Shown here: one piece after another, positions 21,785-23,566 of the stretch
How positions within the stretch are numbered: position 1 is the stretch's first letter
How the letters are laid out: each line of letters starts with the position of its first letter
Source of the DNA: a virus
IMG/VR virus record: IMGVR_UViG_3300044627_003543
Coordinates: 1-23,566 of that record
DNA: 23,566 nt
Reading direction: 5' to 3' (one strand)
Translations under genes and position numbers: made by a program
The notes under the pieces: model-generated
What the model was told of the DNA's origin: nothing
The model's input: the letters and a program-made list of their open reading frames with translations, nothing else
Database searches by the model: none

Positions 21785-22292
21785 TTTAATTATTGATGCG
21801 CTACAGGATACTGATTCAAAATGGTCGTATCGAAAGCGTGGTGAAGCCCTAGCCGCAGCCCGTGAGTTGCAACAAGAGTTAGCCAAGCCTGAGCAAGTGT
21901 TTGGGGGCATGACTGACCGCGAAGCAATGACAATGGCGTTGAGAATATTGGCAAACAAGCGACTACGCACAGACGAACACCTCATTCCGATTGTTGTTGA
22001 TGCTTTACGCCAAGCACTCGCACAGCCTGAGCAAGAGCCTGTGGCATATGTTGAAAAAGGCGATTTGTATTGGTGTGATGATACAAGCGTTTATGACGCA
22101 GAAAAGTTAGACGGTCATGGGCTTTACACAGCACCATCACCCAAGCCGTGGGTCGGGCTGACGGATGAAGAGATCAAAGAGGTGCTTGGATTAAACGAAA
22201 CCTCTTGGTCGTTATCAGGGGTTGCGTTGCAACATGTAATGGATGACGCTCGTGCCTTAGAAACAAAGCTGAAGGAGAAAAACGGTGGCTAA
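21771..22292 (+). CDS. Phage protein of unknown function (helical, Gln/Pro linker)
   Basis: This 173-aa protein starts at ATG 21771, with AAAGGGG about 8 nt upstream. A reading from 21672 would overlap the previous gene by over 100 bp. A helical N-terminus carries RGEALAAARELQQELA (about 24-39). A repeated helix (VVDALRQALAQPEQEPVAYV) follows, then a short beta region with YWCDDTSVYDAE, a Pro-rich turn (YTAPSPKP) and WVGLTDEEIKEVLG. The block 'ALAQPEQEPVA ... YTAP.P..WVGLTDEEI' is a modular architecture common in small proteins of proteobacterial phages; its role is unknown. Confidence 0.8.
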   Translation: MNKIDLIIDALQDTDSKWSYRKRGEALAAARELQQELAKPEQVFGGMTDREAMTMALRILANKRLRTDEHLIPIVVDALRQALAQPEQEPVAYVEKGDLYWCDDTSVYDAEKLDGHGLYTAPSPKPWVGLTDEEIKEVLGLNETSWSLSGVALQHVMDDARALETKLKEKNGG

Positions 22293-22659
22293 GCCTAAAG
22301 CAGAGTACACAGTCACTCTTAACGAGCAGCCAATGACGCAAGAAGAGATAAGCGCCAAGTACGTTGAGAACTCCAAAAAATACCTGCAACAACAAATTGA
22401 CTTTTATAAAAAATTGAACCAGTTAAAAAGGAACGAAATGACGCCATCAGAGAAACTACATCTTGATGCCGCAGCCTACGCAACAAACCGCGGGAATCTT
22501 TATCTTGAAGTTGCGAAAGAAGGCATAGCTATAAAGAGAACACCCGTGCAAATGCAAGGTATTTGGTTGGCTCATTACGAGGGTTACAGAGAAGGCTACT
22601 GGGTGGCAACAAGCAATGAATTCACAACAGACCCCGCTAAACTAAAGGAAACAAAATGA
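22285..22659 (+). CDS. Phage protein of unknown function
   Basis: This 124-aa protein starts at GTG 22285, fixed by GGAG 8 nt upstream. A charged N-terminus (TVTLNEQPMTQEEISAKYVE) precedes a helical Lys/Gln-rich segment (KYLQQQIDFYKKLNQLKR). The C-terminal half is richer in aromatics (IWLAHYEGYREGYWVATSNE). No family is recognised. It overlaps the previous gene by 8 bp and the next by ATGA. Confidence 0.76.
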   Translation: MAKPKAEYTVTLNEQPMTQEEISAKYVENSKKYLQQQIDFYKKLNQLKRNEMTPSEKLHLDAAAYATNRGNLYLEVAKEGIAIKRTPVQMQGIWLAHYEGYREGYWVATSNEFTTDPAKLKETK

Positions 22660-22964
22660 CACCAGATAACAAGGACAAAGAGTTTTACGAGCTTGGTAAG
22701 AAAATGTTTGACCATATACAAGTGATCAAAGCAAGGACAAAAACTATGACTGAAGAAGACGAAGCCTTTGACGCAATTGAACGCGCTCAACAGCAGCGGG
22801 TCGAGGACAGCATACGCCGCGCAGCACAAGAGAGTGCGTTGCATTTCATATCGGAGAGTGACGCAATCGAACTGGGCATGATGACGCTACGCAAGGCGTA
22901 CGAGATTGGCTATCGTGCAGGAATGTATACAGAGCAGAGGAAGAAAGATGAACATCCCCGCTGA
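22656..22964 (+). CDS. Phage protein of unknown function
   Basis: This is a 102-aa, strongly helical, highly charged protein (DEAFDAIERAQQQRVEDSIR in the middle). It ends with LRKAYEIGYRAGMYTEQRKK, a YEIGYRAG helix common near the ends of small phage proteins. There is no membrane span. It starts by ATGA overlap with the previous gene, and its last 17 bp overlap the following micropeptide gene. Confidence 0.77.
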   Translation: MTPDNKDKEFYELGKKMFDHIQVIKARTKTMTEEDEAFDAIERAQQQRVEDSIRRAAQESALHFISESDAIELGMMTLRKAYEIGYRAGMYTEQRKKDEHPR

Positions 22965-23040
22965 CCTGCCAATATGGATGATGTGGTTTTACGGCGCATG
23001 GTGCGCACTGATATTATTTTTTAAATGGTGGTTTAAATGA
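22948..23040 (+). CDS. Trp-rich 30-residue membrane micropeptide
   Basis: This peptide starts MNIPADLPIWMMWFYGAW and ends FFKWWFK. It has five Trp and four Phe, one hydrophobic span, and Lys near the C-terminus, so it is probably membrane-inserted. It is supported by GAGGAAG about 8 nt before the ATG, a 17-bp overlap with the previous gene and an ATGA overlap with the next, matching the packing of the whole train. The role is unknown. Confidence 0.6.
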   Translation: MNIPADLPIWMMWFYGAWCALILFFKWWFK

Positions 23041-23330
23041 AAGAACTAACCGATTTTCAAAAGAAGTTCTTTGCCCGCGGCACAGGTGCCACGCTGTTCA
23101 CGCAGGAAGAGTTTGATAACGCCCTTGCAATTGCCCGGGCCGAGATCATGCAGATCGCGATCAACACCACCAAGACCGCGATTTCAATCGAGCGCGACGA
23201 ATGCGCCAAGATTGTTGACGCGATGCGCAAGGGCCTTGATGGTGTGGACGTGCCGATGGTGCTGGACGTGGCGCTCGAGCAGCTCGCAACGCAGATCCGC
23301 GATAGGCTAACGAAGCAGCGGCATGGTTAA
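23037..23330 (+). CDS. Small phage protein, helical
   Basis: This is a 97-aa protein beginning MKELTDFQKKFFARG. A short Phe-rich start precedes helices with EEFDNALAIARAEIMQ. Then comes SIERDECAKIVDAM (about 50-63), resembling the REACAKLCE unit of the 20305 gene, and it ends ATQIRDRLTKQRHG. GC content is higher than in the genes just upstream. It is coupled to its neighbour by ATGA. Function unknown. Confidence 0.78.
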   Translation: MKELTDFQKKFFARGTGATLFTQEEFDNALAIARAEIMQIAINTTKTAISIERDECAKIVDAMRKGLDGVDVPMVLDVALEQLATQIRDRLTKQRHG

Positions 23331-23340
23331 GGGGTCCGAC

Positions 23341-23566
23341 ATGGAACTGAACGAGCAAGAGTTAAAAGGTATTGCGCAAATAGGCGCAGCAATACGCGCC
23401 AACGCGCAACAAGTAGGTGGCGCACACTACGCAGTCAAGGCCATACAGCCGTGGGACTTCATCATCGCCAACAACTTGGGCTATCTAGAGGGCAACGTAG
23501 TGAAGTACGTTAGTAGGTGGAAGGACAAGGGCGGCGTTGAGGACCTGAAGAAGGCGCAGCACTACC
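23341..23566 (+). CDS. DUF3310 protein, C-terminus beyond the window
   Basis: Seventy-five residues are visible. The DUF3310 signature is clear: GGAHYAVKAIQPWDFI, then NNLGYLEGNVVKYVSRWKDK and GGVEDLKKAQHY at the cut edge. The family is common in phages next to replication and nucleotide-metabolism genes, and is sometimes annotated as a nucleotide kinase without proof. The start at 23341 is preferred because AAGGGG lies about 7 nt upstream. An ATG at 23323 in the same frame would overlap the previous gene by 8 bp. Confidence 0.9.
   Translation, partial: MELNEQELKGIAQIGAAIRANAQQVGGAHYAVKAIQPWDFIIANNLGYLEGNVVKYVSRWKDKGGVEDLKKAQHY

Noticed and set aside
1-23566. tRNA genes, integrase, attachment sites and insertion sequences
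   Set aside because: I looked for cloverleaf T-arm patterns, recombinase motifs and terminal inverted repeats and saw none. A temperate lifestyle cannot be inferred from this window.

Overview
This window is part of a tailed double-stranded DNA phage genome (class Caudoviricetes). The evidence is a terminase pair, a very large 'polyvalent' phage protein and a complete phage replication module. There are no tRNA or rRNA genes, integrase, insertion sequence or CRISPR array. Strong GGAGG-type ribosome binding sites and moderately high GC point to a Gram-negative host. A freshwater betaproteobacterium is my guess only.

Layout. (1) 1-8343, minus strand, packaging and late genes: an Sf6-type small terminase, the large terminase, then one uninterrupted reading frame of at least 2149 codons that runs off the left edge. 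(2) 8344-8493 is a divergent control region. (3) 8494-10644, plus strand: three small unknown proteins, a DUF932 protein and two more small proteins. (4) 15125-10631, minus strand: a Cro-like helix-turn-helix protein, a primase-helicase of the AEP/VapE type, a 254-bp intergenic region packed with a 7-bp repeat (probable replication origin), a VRR-NUC nuclease and an SNF2-type helicase. (5) 15126-15207 is a second divergent control region. (6) 15208-19381, plus strand: an unknown acidic/basic-linker protein, a DUF2800 Cas4/RecB-like nuclease, a DUF2815 single-strand-binding-like protein, about 400 nt without a gene that folds into a complex RNA with two pseudoknots, and a family B DNA polymerase. 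(7) 19429-23566, plus strand: a tightly packed train of 16 small genes, mostly joined by ATGA overlaps, including two 30-residue membrane micropeptides and ending in a DUF3310 protein cut by the right edge.

How the parts work together. The primase-helicase, SNF2 helicase, VRR nuclease, DUF2800 nuclease, DUF2815 protein and PolB form a self-contained replication and recombination set. A 13-bp near-palindrome (TTnAC-N3-GTnAA) occurs once in front of each of the four plus-strand transcription units. One copy lies beside the small helix-turn-helix gene, which suggests a single phage regulon.

The most novel items are the structured RNA at about 17238-17600, the iteron cluster at 12187-12455 and the four-site operator set. 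The repeated Gly-Gly motifs of the giant protein also merit attention.
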